From Toxorhynchites rutilus septentrionalis (taxonomy: Eukaryota; Arthropoda; Insecta; Diptera; Culicidae): a stretch of DNA of 64,000 bases. Location of the stretch: NCBI RefSeq assembly GCF_029784135.1, contig NC_073746.1:16506416-16570415 (forward strand), in the 5' to 3' direction. The translations under genes and the position numbers were made by a program. The notes beneath the pieces were generated by a model that saw only the letters and a program-made list of their open reading frames with translations, had not been told where the DNA came from and ran no database searches. Below, in pieces: positions 29,064-41,925 of this stretch; the first letter of the stretch is position 1; each line of letters opens with the position of its first letter.

Positions 29064-31752
29064 AATAACCCCGATGGATGAACTCGGTGTATTCGTAATG
29101 AATTCTACCAAATGTTTGCATTTGCGTCTGAACTGGAATAAGGTTGTCCTCAATTCACTTTGCCTTCACGTGTAGTATATTTGGGAATAAGGTCCCATGA
29201 CTATGCTAGGTATTGTCAAAACGAAAGTTATTATCGTTAACATCGTTACACATCCTACCTGAAGTATTGATTAGTACTTGTTTGTAATTTCCACACCTCA
29301 CTGACCTCCACAACTTATGCATTTTATGATTACATATTTCTGTTCGATATCAATCCGCATTCCATTGCAATATTTTTCGTAACGCAGAAAACAACACTAT
29401 CTCCAAAATTCATAGCCTACCGTGGGCGAAATAAATTCTACCGATGCAACAACAGTGAGCGCTCCCCGTGGAATGCATCGCAGCAGCAGCGGGGACACTG
29501 CTCTCCACCGCACTTTGATATTGCGCATAGCAAGCGATGATAAATTCGCGCTGTCCGCCGATAATTAATTATAGCCGCGGGAATTGAGATATACAAAAGC
29601 GTTGGGAATATCTCGACCGCCTCCACCGCCACCACCATTTTCGCTGCCCTGCTGGACAGTGGATTCGGTGGCGACGGCAGCTCCCACCCATATATTGGGT
29701 CCGATTTATTTCCACCGCTTGCAGAGTGCATGCCAAAACACTCTGTATCGCAGGATGCTGCCGGGGATGCAGTTCTGTCCGGTGCCGCTACTGTTGCCGC
29801 GGTCATACGGGCGGTTATAAATAATAGGCAAATTGGTGTCAGCGGAGTAATTTCTCCGCTTCGCTTTTTTATCCGCTTTCGCTCTCGCGTTTGTATGGTC
29901 CCGTGAGCACAGATTGTATGGAAGCAGTGACCTTTCCTAACTTTGGGTTCAACCTGTGCCATCCGTAAAATGGGTTCTGATTTTCATTGCTTTGTGAATA
30001 CGCCGTCGGATTGAACAGGAATTCAATTACCTGCCTCTTTGAAGCTTTCGGAAGGGCAAATCCAACCGCAATGGACAGAAATTTAATTAAATGGATACAA
30101 TCAAGCAAAGGTCCGATTGCACCGGGAAGAGTGCAACAGTTCAAAGCATTCAGCATTTGGGAACAGATTGGATTTCTCGCTGAGAGAAAATATCATTCCT
30201 TCAATAGCTGAGGAAACAGAGCAAATCGATCTAATTTCCCTACAAATAAAATTACTCCAATCCGTTCGTTTGTGGCTCTTCCGATGACCGGATTGAGCTC
30301 CGATCAAAGCAAAGGATAATAATTCTCATCCGTTACGAGTAAACGCCAATTGAAACGAATCGGAGCATTCCTCTTTCTCGATTGACTTGTTCGAATTGTC
30401 GGCACGCAGGAAGAGGGAGGAATGTTATTACTCAATAAAGCTGATTATCGATTCCGTATGTGATTTGTTTGCGATGTGATTGTCGTCTTAATAGCTCAAG
30501 AGTCGAGTAGAGGTTCTTTTTTTCTGCTAGCTTCCTGGCTGCCCCACATCAGAAGGGCCGATCGAATGGATTTCAGAATTCACACAAACTGCCAATGAGG
30601 GGATGAAATTGTCGACGCAAATGCACCGCTCGTTGCACTAATGCTAATTCCATAAGCTGATTAGTTCGACGATTGAACTGTTAATTATAGCAGCTAATGT
30701 TTGTCCTGTTGTGAGCGGATCGAATCCGAGCACAGAGGGATTAAAAACGTTCAGCCGCATTTTGCTTGCGGTACTCATGTTATTACACGAGAATAATAAC
30801 TCCAGGGTAGAGCGTAATGCGAAAGAGCCTGTTCAGTAAATGGGAAACCATGAGTTCAGAGATGAACTCTTCAAAAATCTGACGGTCTTCAGATGACATA
30901 CAGTGAGAAGAATCCGTTTGAACGCAGTGTCATATTTCAATGTTCTAGTACGTCAACGAACAATAATCAATCCAAATCAGTTACATATGTTGGCCCCTCC
31001 AAATAGTAGTTTATCAATTATCAATCAATACTGTATTCAGGTGTGGACTACGGACTGAGCGGACTGAGCCTTAATGGGTCGCTCCAAAAACTGTTCCATA
31101 CTTCTCTTACTGACATGGAATGCCGCATCGCCTTGCTGATAAATGAGGTCCTCGGTAATCCTCGGTCATTGGTACCAGAAGGTCTTCTAGCAGATCCACA
31201 CACTATTCAGATTTTATCTCGGTTGACATCATGGCAAAAGTGATTGTTCCATGACGTGAAAAACCAGTCCAATTATATAAATCCCACCTTCAATGTATAA
31301 GCTAAATTTCATCTCTGATACCTTTCTGAAATCGTACCAATAGTATATACAATAAGGCTCGTTTAGATCGCTATGTCATGTTCTTTTTTGTGAAATCCAA
31401 TACTATCTGGACATGAGCTTAAGTTAGATTTGACTTTATGGCCTTTTGGTGTACTTGAAGTATGCAGATGCCCGCAGTATTTTAAAAATCCCAAAAGTGG
31501 AGAACAGGGCCCTCTTTTTTTCTAAAATTCCTGATGAATTGAACATCCTAGCACCGGTCAGCTTCAGAATTCAGTTTCTGTCACGATTGTTTACTTTGAA
31601 ATTCGTCTTAGTAGTTTTTAACGCCGTATTTTCCACCTTTTTTGAAAATATTTCGAATCTGTTATCTGTTATTTCACGATTACTCATGGCGGCTTTCACA
31701 GCTCACAGCCAAGTTTTTGCTCTGAGTCACTCAAACATGTTTTTATAAATCA
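29064..31752. other. Unique sequence, GC-richer from 29440 to 30750
   Basis: No gene or transposon was recognised. The 29440-30750 part is balanced in composition, has several TAATTA-type cores (ATAATTAATTATAGC at 29562; GTTAATTATAGCAGCTAATG at 30680) and a mixed purine/pyrimidine texture often seen in conserved regulatory DNA of insects. A 174-codon minus-strand frame (29438-29962) is Ala/Ser/Pro-rich without a domain and is probably chance. Confidence 0.3.
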
Positions 31753-32170
31753 TTAGCTGACCCGGCAAACGTTGTTCTGCCATATAATTTATTTCTGGGG
31801 AATATTTTTGGTTACCAAAAACTAACGAATCTATTTCAAGAGTGTTTGTATGTAATGGTTCGGATCTGTAAAGTTGATCCAGATGATGATTTTCACTGCA
31901 AAACACTGCTCTTATTTCCGAATTTTCCCTTTTTATTATAAGTATCCTTCTGTGTATAAAGAAATGCAAAGTCAATTTTTTCTAATCACCTTAAATATTT
32001 TTCAAAGTAGTCTATTGTTCTAATTTGGGTGAAGATGAACTCGCAAAATATACGGATGATGCAGATCTAATCAGCCGTTCTCCCGTGATGATATTTTACA
32101 CGTACGTGGAAAAATCCTTCTTTTATATATGAAGATTTTTAACATCAGATCTACAAATTAACCAACTGTT
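31753..32170 (-). mobile_element. Helitron-like 3' end fragment, H3
   Basis: TTAGCTGACCCGGCAAACGT at 31753 is, reversed, ACGTTTGCCGGGTCAGCTAA, nearly the 3' terminus of the Helitron-like copies (CTAA instead of CTAG, still within the CTRR rule, followed by T). The interior does not match copies H1 and H2, so it is a different subfamily; the other end was not found and 32170 is arbitrary. Confidence 0.45.
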
Positions 32171-32343
32171 GACTTATTTAAACATATTCTTTCCACTGTA
32201 CAAAATTTGGGACAACATAAGGCAGTATTTCCTAATTAGGTTTATAGTTATTCGTGTGAAAAAATTAAGTTGATGGGTCTGGGCCTAAGGGCACGGACGG
32301 GATCTTGACATAGGACTGTGATTGTGTGTAGAAATTGCATTTG

Positions 32344-32780
32344 GATTGAGTTTTTGACGTAGAACAACGTCTTTCATTAAGGGTGCCAAATCAGAAAACA
32401 GGTCACGTTTTCATGAAATAAAGTTAACGGTAATAACTATTTTTGCCGCGAACGGATTTTGACGGTTTATATACCAAACGAATCGGAAGATCCCTAAGAT
32501 TTGTGTTTTATGCTGTATATTACAATCCCCTGATGTGTAAATGGTTTAAATTGATGAAAACTAGAAGCATTTCCATGTTCCCATACTTTTGTTCTGCTCA
32601 TTTGTGAGCTTCCCTGGCCATGCCGTCAATAACGAGGAACTTATCGGCGATCTACGAAAGGGAATGATTCAAAGCTTCTGTGAACAAAGAAAAGAAGAAG
32701 AAGAACGAAGGGTAGATATTTACTCCTTGGCGCCCGCCAGCTGTTCTAGAATACTGTCACCTCCAAACGCAGTGGATTAA
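32344..32780 (+). repeat. GACGTAG-headed dispersed repeat, longest copy
   Basis: Begins TTTTTGACGTAGAACAACGTC, then TTTCATTAAGGGTGCCAAAT, a CAGGTCACGTTTTCATG block, AGTTAACGGTAATAACTATT and, near the far end, GTCAATAACGAGGAACTTAT and a GAACAAAG(AAAAGAAG) stretch. The same order in reverse fills 53097-53512, and shorter copies lie at 41745-41925 and 56730-56975. A short frame (32589-32780) crosses it without a known domain. Confidence 0.75.
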
Positions 32781-35490
32781 ATATCCCTTCACCTTCTGCC
32801 GTCATCATTTTATAAGGTATTTATGCTAACCTTAATAAAACATATAAGTTGTTAGAGTAGATGTTTCTTCATATAAGTTCCCGTTTTAATATTTTTTTCA
32901 GATTGTTAGTTATTTAATATTTACTACAACTTGTAATAAATCAAAAAATTGACACTAGAAACAATTTCAACAATGTTTTCCCCAGGCATATAATTTGTTA
33001 GTTGACCAATTGAAAATCCCGGAACATATGGCATGAGGTTTCGTAAACAAAATCAATAAAAAACCATTTTTGGCGGAAACTTCACCTTTGAAGACTGCGA
33101 ATTAGTATGACCTACGTTCTTCTTTTAATCAACCCTCCTCAGGGCTCGGAAAAGTCACATTCAACTGTGAATAGTCAGGGGATTATAGAGCCATCGGCCT
33201 TCGAGTTCAAATTCAAAAGTTGGTATTGACCTATGACCACTTTTCCCCCAAACATTAAAATAATTTCTATGCTAATTAATTGCTGAGATTAAACATAATA
33301 TCTGTTCACCTCTCCTAGAATATGTGAACAGTCGTCCAAACTGATGATTTGTCCAACATATCAGATTGCGTATACTAACTTTCACGAGAAATTCCTTAGA
33401 TACCATGCGCACAGAACTACGGCCGAATGGCTATCGAAAATTTCTGTTTTTATTTGTATTTTGACATGCGACAGCTCTACTGAAGTACAGGGTGAATCAA
33501 ACGTCATTTGATTCTTCAAACATAAGGTGACTATCAATACGGCATCTGTAGTCGATAGTTATACTACCAAACCAGCAGGTGATCACTTTGCCCCCCATGA
33601 CCAATTTGCCCCCACTATCCCTACTCGATTATGTCTCTGACATTGCAATCATTACATCAAACTGACGCCATCCCATTAAGGTTCTGAACTACACAATTGT
33701 GTGGGGAATCATCAAACTAGGCTATTATCGGCTCACCAAGAAAATAAATGTTCTGGAATTTTGCCTGTGATTTGGTTTCGCATGACAGTATCAGTAACTA
33801 TCTCCACCAAGGATGACAGTTAGGCTAATCGAGACTGGAAATATTTATAGAAAGGACTTGAGAAGAGTACAAAGCGGAGATAAGTGTGTGTATAAATTTG
33901 TTGCTTCAAGCCATCAATATATGGCTTTGTGTGCGTACGAGCGTGCTTCATAATTCGTATGTGCACATCTTCTACGAGGGTAAGAATGAATCGTCAATCA
34001 ATTATCGTCAACTGATCTTACAATGAAAAAAAATAAGAGCTACCAAACCATTGTACTAAACAGTTCCGCACCATTCTAAAACAATATCCGATGTTTATAA
34101 CGAGGGACTTGAACCGTTTTCGGATCAACAGGTTCCGAGGAACTGGACGGCGGCTTTGTCGATCATCACACGTGCAGTAGGCTAACGAATCAGGAGCTCA
34201 ACAACCGGCTCAGTAAGACTTATCCTCGGGAAGAATCCAGAATTTCCGTTGCGTTGCAGCCGGGGGATGTCAGAACACTGCCTCGTTGAGGGACCAGATG
34301 AGAATTAGTGGGAGTGATGAGGTTCACGACTACTTTGACAGTGATGATGCTATAGAGGAGACTGCGAAGCGTCCCAATTCAGGGGCCTTTCTTAAGGCAA
34401 ATAATTGTGTGACGTTCTGCAAAGATAAGGAGTTAGGTTTTGAGCGTGGGTTAGGAATTGTGTAGAATCCGGCCAGTGATGATTTCTTGTTTTCCGCCCG
34501 GTTTTCAGAAGATTTCGTCCCGTGGTAGTCTAGTGACCTGCTTCCGTGGAAGAGAGTAATTACGTTCTACGGGAAATTGTTGATCGAGAATTGGTGGCGA
34601 AGCTTGCGGTACTGGAGGTTTAGGATCGTAAATCGGTAGTGTAGAGAACCTTACCTGAATTACGGGGACAGAGTGTGTTCACACCTCCGAGCACCATATT
34701 TACACCTTGCGACGGGTTCTGGCCTCGTATGAAAGGCTTTGGCGCTGAATATCAGAGAGTGAGTATGAACGCATGTGTGGCGATGAAGAATTTAGACTAA
34801 AACAAAACATGGATTGTAATGGCTGAATCTGAATTGAATTAAAATTGAAGACTGATATTATTGGAACGAAAATTGAATTAGCTGTGTAGATAAAAGGTGC
34901 AGATATTGGATTTTATGCAAGTTAAGGAAGTTCCACTAAGGAAATTTATTGAAATATTCAAAATTATAGATGTAAGTGAATAGCGAGCGCCCGTCAGTGT
35001 CCTGAAAAAGAAGAGAAGAGGATTAGGTGAAAACTATAAATTTAAGCTCAAAAATAATAACCTGAAAAGAATAAAAATTAAATACATATTCAGTTTAAAA
35101 CTGCTAACAACAAAAACGCTGCTGCTGAAATTGGTGCCACTGATTGGTCCGAACATGTTTAATTTTCTTCATTGCAATAGTTTGAAAGAAAGTGCCGAAA
35201 CCTATTAATTTAAACATTTCGTAAATTCATCAGAAAATGACTGAGCAATAAGTGCCCAAAATGGACAATAATCGTGACGCGACCGAGTGTCCGTTTTTAA
35301 ATTTATTCACTCAATATGTAACCCAAAGCCGTAATCCTACGCCAATAAAAAAAATCGGCGAGGGTTGAAGATTCGCACTTTACCGAGAGAATTGGCACAA
35401 ATAAGTAGTTTCAGTCGAGAGCCGAAAAAGCCTCACCTCAAATAACCATTCATAAATTGCTGTTCATTCCAAACCAATCGAATTCAACAA
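32781..35490. other. Unique sequence without recognised genes
   Basis: No open frame with a family signature on either strand. A hAT-like tip CAGGGCTCGGAAAAGTCA occurs at 33140. A stretch near 33560-33620 is rich in CCCCC runs. The part 34080-34740 is GC-richer but has frequent stops on both strands. Confidence 0.3.
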
Positions 35491-37817
35491 TTCAAATCAA
35501 ATGCATTCTTAAATCAACTGCCAAGCATCCAATAATGGCCACTGAAAAGACATTGACAACAACCAATAATACCACAATCTCGCGCCAATAGGAAACCCCC
35601 AATCGATCAATCCAAGGAGGCTGTGATTTGCTGAATAGATCCCGAGAGGCAGCCCGCCTTGTTCGGCAAGAATCGAATGGGGAAGTGAAAACACACAAAA
35701 GCGAAACGTGTTCGAATGAGAGTGTAAATTTACATACCGTCGCCGTCTCGAAAAGCGGGAAACGAAAAGATCAGCCTCTGAGAAAGGGCCATCACAACTC
35801 GGAAAATATAATAGCCAGGTATTTTATGTTTATAATAACGCTTGAACGACGCTGCTACCGGTGCTACACGTTTCGCGATTTTTCGTTCCACCTTTACCCG
35901 TTTTGTTTGCGAATGTGGTGTTCTTCTGAAAACACTTACCTCCGGACCTTGGACCCCGGCAGGGATAGGATAGAGGCACTTGTCCACAGTAGTTTTATGT
36001 TTATGTTCGGTAATGTGAAACATCGAGATTCCAACGTTCTCTTCTTGTCTACCGAGCAGAATCATCGATTCCGGAGTACCTCTGACGGATGGCGACGATG
36101 GCTCCGTCCGGAGTTTGTGGAGACTTCTTTTGTTATGACGGCTGCTATCGACGGCTTCACGTTGGCAGCTTCACGTGGGAAATTTTCAATAGAACGCGAC
36201 ATCAATGGCTTTGTTGGTCGATGTTTGACATTCATAAATTTAAATTGGGTGTGCGTATAAAGCGACCGCGAACTGTGTCGTAGGAATTTCTCTTCCATAC
36301 ATGAGCTGATTTTGCAAATGCGATAACCATTTACGAAGTTGTTTTCGGTGGAACACAGAATCTCATTGGCAGATTTCTGGAAATAGAGTCGGTAAAATCG
36401 GATGATGTATAGGACATGTCCCTCCGTCCATGATGTGTTATTGATCAAATGTTTTTCGGCGAGGGGTTTCTATTCAAACGCAGTCGCTTTTCTTCCTCTC
36501 CGAACGTTGGCTCAGGTTTATTACGAAATGAAACCTCCATTGTTATTGTTTACCGCACCATAACTCATCGCCGACGTCTTCTGGTAGGCAAATAATTGAG
36601 TTTCTGTGTGAAAAAGCGAAGGGAAACCGCACACAGTTTACTATTTATCCCGCTTCTAAAGGGAGATGTAGGCAAAAAAAAAGAAGGTACAAAGCAGTGG
36701 AAGCTGAAGAAGATATTCGCTGCTGATGCTGCTACTGCTTTTGCAATAAGCGGAATAAATACGAACGCAAAGATTACGGTAAAGTGCTCTTGATGACAAC
36801 GTCTTTGCGGTTCGGTGGTTTCAGGAAGCATTCGACAATGAAGCTATTGTCTAGTAGTTTGAGTTTTTCATTCCGAGCCGGACGCGGTTGGAAACTTGGG
36901 TGCTTAGCTGGCTTTCTTCAGGCACTTTGATAAATTGTAATAGTTTAATAGATTCTGATTCTTGGGTTGTTTTGTCCACGAAATTAAGTTGTATGAATGA
37001 ATCAATGTTTTAAAAGGTGGAATTCCACGTCAAATCAGCAGGCCACTACCCCGACCCTCCGTTTTTTTTAAATCTTTTTACATACAATGACTCAAACTCG
37101 AGTTCAATTTTTTAACTTATTTTATTTTTATATGTGTTTATTAGTCTAAATTATATCGCATTCAAAAAAAAAAAAATTCGCGAGATTTTATGGAAACGTG
37201 ATATATTGAAAACAGATTTTTTTCTTATAAAAAAATCTGTTTTTTTCTCTCTTCAGTATGTATAACTTAAACACTTCCTTCCGTGAGACTTGTATAATAT
37301 ACAGAAAAACATCTATTACATTATTTATCATATTAGCTGTAATACAACATTTTATTGCACTATGTAACATAACATAACGCGAGTAACTTGGCGCGATACA
37401 GCGCCTGTTTTTGAGGCTAATGAAAACAGATAGAACGGCGCAAATTGGCCAGATGACGCGAGATGGTGGAGCGCTCGTGAGACACGACTCGTGCGACGCT
37501 GTGGCTGAACCACAGTTTCTCGTGCTGGTCATGCCGGTTGTGGTAGTTGTGTTGGTGAACAATCATATAGCGCCGTGGGTTTGACATTGTATGGCTGTAC
37601 TGATCGGGTGATTGTGTTAGTAAATAAATATATCGCGCAACTCTGTGTTAATCAGTCATTGTATGCGAGTGGCATGTTATTTACACCAAACTGCGACTCA
37701 ATATGCGCTCCACCACGCTACGTTTGTGGCACGTATGAGTCGTGTTGGTAGTCTCACGTTCGCTTACGCTTCTCAATTTGCGCCTAGCCTGACTGTGGAA
37801 AGGGATTTGACTGCAAA
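35491..37817. other. Unique sequence with unidentified open frames
   Basis: The longest frame, 35628-36260 on the plus strand (210 codons), has no recognisable domain and is mirrored by minus-strand frames, so it is not called as a gene. A perfect 15-bp hairpin of A and T runs with AAAACAG/CTGTTTT lies at 37209-37243. Nothing else was recognised. Confidence 0.3.
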
Positions 37818-39023
37818 TAGAGATGTCTAAATTTCTCGTTTATTCAATTGTCGATTAATCGTGGGGTCATTTTTAGTATTCGATTCAGTCGAATAATTGT
37901 TTTTCAGTATTCGATTAACCGAGCGAATATTTATTTCTTGTAATCAAAAAGAACAGACATATTTATAATAAAAAAGTATGATGTCATAATTTTAAAAGTT
38001 ATATTAAATATAATTTTGAAATAAACATGGTGCAAAATAATTGTTTTTGAATGAAATGGTATTTTAGTATATTGATAAATTAACCATTTCATGATTTTTT
38101 GAGGACGATTGAAAAAGAAGCACAATGATGCACAATATTATTATTGTACCAACATAAATTTTTTTCTGTTCAAAATTACCTGTTATTTGAATGTTCTTGA
38201 AATAACTGATTTGTTTGAATATTTCTGCTTGGTTCTTATAGCTATTAGTTCAAAAGAGGTACATTTATAGAATCATTGACCACTAGTATGGTATATTTTC
38301 CTCGGCACTCTGAATTTGAATACTACTATTTTAGAACGGGAGCTGAGACCACCTTCTTTAAGTCCGCATTTTACTCCTGCAGACCCTGAATTCTTCTTCC
38401 CAGTCTCCTCCACCACCAGGGAATCATTTTTATGGTTCAACCGTAAATTATTTAGCATATCTGATGAATTTCGACGAAACACCATGACGGTTAACACTCC
38501 TATACTCGCGCATAGGTCTGAGAGACCAAGAAGTCAATAATTTGTTCATTTCTCAGAAAACATCAACAATACGACATTGCGATTCTCTCTAGCTTCGTCA
38601 TTCGTTGTTCGTCATAGTTTAGCGTATCGTATAAGTTGGTACGAAGGGGACGTATATCACTTTTTCACCACCGTATATTTGGTCACTATATATAATGGTC
38701 ACACATATACACACTTGAAGTGAAATAATTGCACTTGCGGAAGAATTGTAAACTGTAAATTATAAATTTATCGGAGGCTTATGGTTTTTTTTACAGTTAC
38801 AGCTTCGGGTTTTTTTCTCTATAATATATGAGCTGAACAATATCGACGATAAAACAAGTCGCAGGAAGTTCCTAGAAATCCTTTTATATCATCTTTTTAT
38901 GCCCTATCAAAAACAGGCATAAAAAGTTTTTGTTAACCAAGAACACAGAAACAAAAAATATTAGATATAGGAAAACTTGAAATTCCAGAAACCTTACAAT
39001 CGAACAATTAATCGACGTCTCTA
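37818..39023 (-). mobile_element. hAT-family element, copy hAT-a
   Basis: Ends TAGAGATGTC at 37818 and GACGTCTCTA at 39023 form the inverted termini. The flanking 8 bases are ACTGCAAA (37810-37817) and ACCGCAAA (39024-39031), one difference, fitting the 8-base duplication of hAT elements. Inside, minus-strand codons for MLNNLRLNHKND (38497-38273) resemble the end of a BED zinc finger, the DNA-binding part of hAT transposases. Much of the interior matches 55547-56343. No catalytic domain remains. Confidence 0.8.
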
Positions 39024-39460
39024 ACCGCAAAACGCGGGAAAAATATCTCCATCACCGACCGACACCGCAAGTCGATTTATTCTCTTGAGCTGAAGCATAT
39101 AATAAGATAGAGTATATTACAAACCTAACTTTAACCGTAAAAGACTTACCTTTCAACTTTTCAATGCTCTTATCCCACCAAAACAATTCCACACACAAAG
39201 AGCAAAAAAAGATATTGAAAAATATTGCAGATTGTTTACATACAAAATCCAAGATGGCTGAAAGGCCTATCTCATAAGTCGCGCTACCGTATTGTATCTA
39301 TCGTGGTTTATACCAAGACGCCTAGAAGTATATCCTAAGGTGAGGTCGTTTCGTCTCTAAATTGGTATAGGAGCAGTATACGAAAACAGTACGAAAGAAA
39401 GCAGAAGGGTAATTATTTGCTTGAAGCGTGAAAGAGACAGACTGATCAGGAGCGAGCTTC

Positions 39461-40430
39461 GGGGGGGATAGGGACCGCACAAAAAAAAAATGCATAAAAA
39501 AAATCATGCAAAACTTCACCAGCAGCTTTAAAAAGTCGTGTTCGATACACAATTTGAAAAAAAAAAATTTGTGCGGTAGATAGGAACCGCATAAAAAAAA
39601 TTTCCCCCAAGAAAATAACTCAAATCCACGCCTTTCACCGTTAGATTTTCTTTTATTTCCCTGCTTTGCGATGGGATAGTTGACCTTTTCGGTTGCGCGT
39701 GGCTGTGTTGTGTTTTTAGTTGCTTGTCGAAACTTGTTTCTAACAGCAACAAGTGTTCTCTCTTCTTTTTGTATTCCAATGGTGTTCCGTTTAGAGGCGA
39801 TTGAACCGCATAGTTTAAAACCTCTTAAAAACAAAGAATCAATCAACTGGTGTTCCAGGCCGCAACAGCAGTCTAAAACTCACTGTATCAGACACGAGAC
39901 ACGAATGTAATCAATAGAAAGTACTTTTCGGACAGCCTTTAGAATATACAGTAAAACCTGTTTTTGTGCGGTATATGAAAAGAAGCATATTTGACGAAGT
40001 TATCGTCCATTTAATTTTTTCGATGGTTTATATGCATTTAAGTGCGAAAAAAGCATATTTACGTCTCAACTATCCACTTTTGAAATCATTCCCTTCCTCC
40101 CATCAAATGCTCTAAGTTTTTCTAAGTGTATGCATGACATGATTTCTAACAGCAACACGTTTCGACATGCAACTAAAAGCACAAAACAGCAACGCGCAAC
40201 CGAAAAGGCAAACTGTCCCGTCGCAAAGCAGGGAAACAAAAGGAAATTGAACGGTGAACGGCGTAGATTTGAGCCAATTTCTTGGGGGAAACTTTTTTAT
40301 GCGGTCCCTTTATACCGCACAAAAAATTTTTTTTTCAAAATGTGTACCGAACACGATTTTTTAAAGCTACTGGTGAAGTTGTGCACGATTATTTTATGCG
40401 ATATTTTGTTTAAGCGGTCCCTATCCCCCG
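39461..40430. repeat. Large inverted repeat (foldback), arms ~290 bp
   Basis: Arm 39461-39750 is the imperfect reverse complement of about 40135-40430. Shared landmarks are GGGATAGGGACCGC, the run AAAAAAAATTT beside GTGCGGTA, CCCCCAAGAAA, the GCTTTGCGA block and GTTTCTAACAGCAACA. The ~385-base centre contains another GTGCGGTATATG string at 39966, related to the arms. The open frames in both arms are mirror images and not genes. It looks like a foldback or long-TIR DNA element; no transposase was seen. Confidence 0.8.
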
Positions 40431-40574
40431 CACAAAAAAGGTTTTGCCTGTATGTTAAATCGATGAACTTTAATGACAAGTTAATTCAATTTATTTCACT
40501 CTTCTCTTTCTTTCACAATGTATGATTGACGTATGCATGAATGTGAATGTGTGTGTTTTCCTTCTCTTTTTCAG

Positions 40575-40669
40575 CTTTCATAACGTGCAAGGTAAGTGTA
40601 TAGTTAAGGTATGTACATTTTCATATTGATTCTGTGTTGTTTTCATTCTAGGTTTTGCCTGAAGCCTAG
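40575..40669 (+). other. Possible microexon and terminal exon of a host gene
   Basis: GTTTTCCTTCTCTTTTTCAG is an excellent acceptor ending at 40574. It is followed by 17 bases (40575-40591) and a consensus donor AAG/GTAAGTG at 40592. A 60-base intron, a normal short-intron size for mosquitoes, ends with TTTTCATTCTAG at 40651. The next exon reads in the one open phase to TAG at 40667-40669 (FITCKVLPEA across the junction) and AATAAAA begins at 40671. All signals agree in strand and phase, but no upstream exon is known and the peptide is too short to identify. Confidence 0.35.
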
Positions 40670-41744
40670 AAATAAAAATAATGATCTATTTGATAACGAA
40701 TGAAATCAATAATTCGTACAATCTCCACGGTATAGAAACCTATGACGTACGTCCTATTCAATAGTTCTCTTCTGCTTTACACTTGTATATCTTACACATT
40801 CTGAAGCTGCATTCTATAGTGAAATAAATTGCTCAACACAGTAACAATACAGAAACTGAGGTTGGCCAGGGTGAACACGATATTTAGAGAACTTTCACTG
40901 ACTGCCAACGACATGCATTGACAAATCTCAACTAAGTTGGATTTTCAAGCAGGCACTCGATTTTTGTAATTTCAATAGTTTGCTTCCGAAGCAGTTCGAG
41001 CTGTTGAAACAAGTTTTTGCTACAATAAGTAACCAGCAATGCTCATGCACCTTTGATCTTTCGAATGAAGTGATTATTTAACTGACAAAGAGGTATTAAC
41101 GATCGGAATTTTGCACCCCTCTCATTTCAGAAGCTTTAAACCTACACCCCAGTACAGATTCAAATATGATGTGACGCGAAAATACAGAGGCACTCTTTAC
41201 CAGACGGCATGCGAACCGGCGTGATGCCCCCCACCGAACAAAATTGCACCATACTGTGCGATATCTATCTTCATTCTTCCTTTGAATCGAGCAAAACCAC
41301 TATGTGTGACATCAGTATTGAAAAAGACTGCCGTCTGATAGCTCGAGCGAGACGACTTGAATGACGTTGATGATGATGGTTTGTTTATAAAGGCTTTGAA
41401 ACTCATCAGTTCATTCGCCTCTATCCTTCAAAAAGACCTATTTGGAAAAGTAAACTTAACACTCAGCCTTGAACAAGATTATTTCAAATCCTTTCTGCCA
41501 TCTGGTCACTAGTTTGATGACTGATGAATTGTGAATACTGCAATTGGTGATCGCGAATGGCTTGTTTATACTCAATGAATAGAGTTCGGCGGAGCTAAGA
41601 TTGTAATATTTTCTCTATCCACATTGTCCGTAGAATGATTGCTGCATTTGTGATACTTAAATATTGTATATACAAATTCGGCCACGGGAACACGATAGGA
41701 AAATGTGTATTCTTCCTATGTTCCTCAATTTAAATCATAAGGGC
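40670..41744. other. Unique sequence without recognised genes
   Basis: No domain or terminus recognised. A 69-codon minus-strand frame (41197-41406) contains a TATA-like CTTTATAAAC upstream but no recognisable product. Confidence 0.3.
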
Positions 41745-41925
41745 CCATAAGGGTAGGGGGATCCTAATGTATAACGTACCGGAAATTTTCAGAGAATTTC
41801 TGATTCTATTGGAATACAAATCATCAAAATCCATTCAGAGCTAGAATAATAATTAACGTTAAAATTATTTTATAAAAAAAACCTAACCTGTATTCTGATT
41901 TGGTATCATTAATCATGCCAAAATT
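41745..41925 (-). repeat. GACGTAG-type dispersed repeat, old copy
   Basis: GGATCCTAATGTATAACGTA, GAATTTCTGATTC, AATTAACGTTAAAATTATTT and TGATTTGGTATCATTAAT follow the order of the minus-strand copies at 53327 and 56806 with many changes. The GACGTAG head is missing. Confidence 0.6.

Noticed and set aside
29438..29962. 174-codon minus-strand open frame
   Set aside because: Low-complexity Ala/Ser/Pro/Arg-rich, no domain, lies in GC-richer non-coding-looking sequence.
35628..36260. 210-codon plus-strand open frame
   Set aside because: No recognisable domain, no codon or splice evidence, overlapped by minus-strand frames of 111 and 128 codons in the same stretch. Balanced base composition is enough to explain it.
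39322..39846. 174-codon minus frame and the 131-codon plus frame at 40130-40525
   Set aside because: They are the two mirror arms of the foldback and encode similar peptides only because of that.
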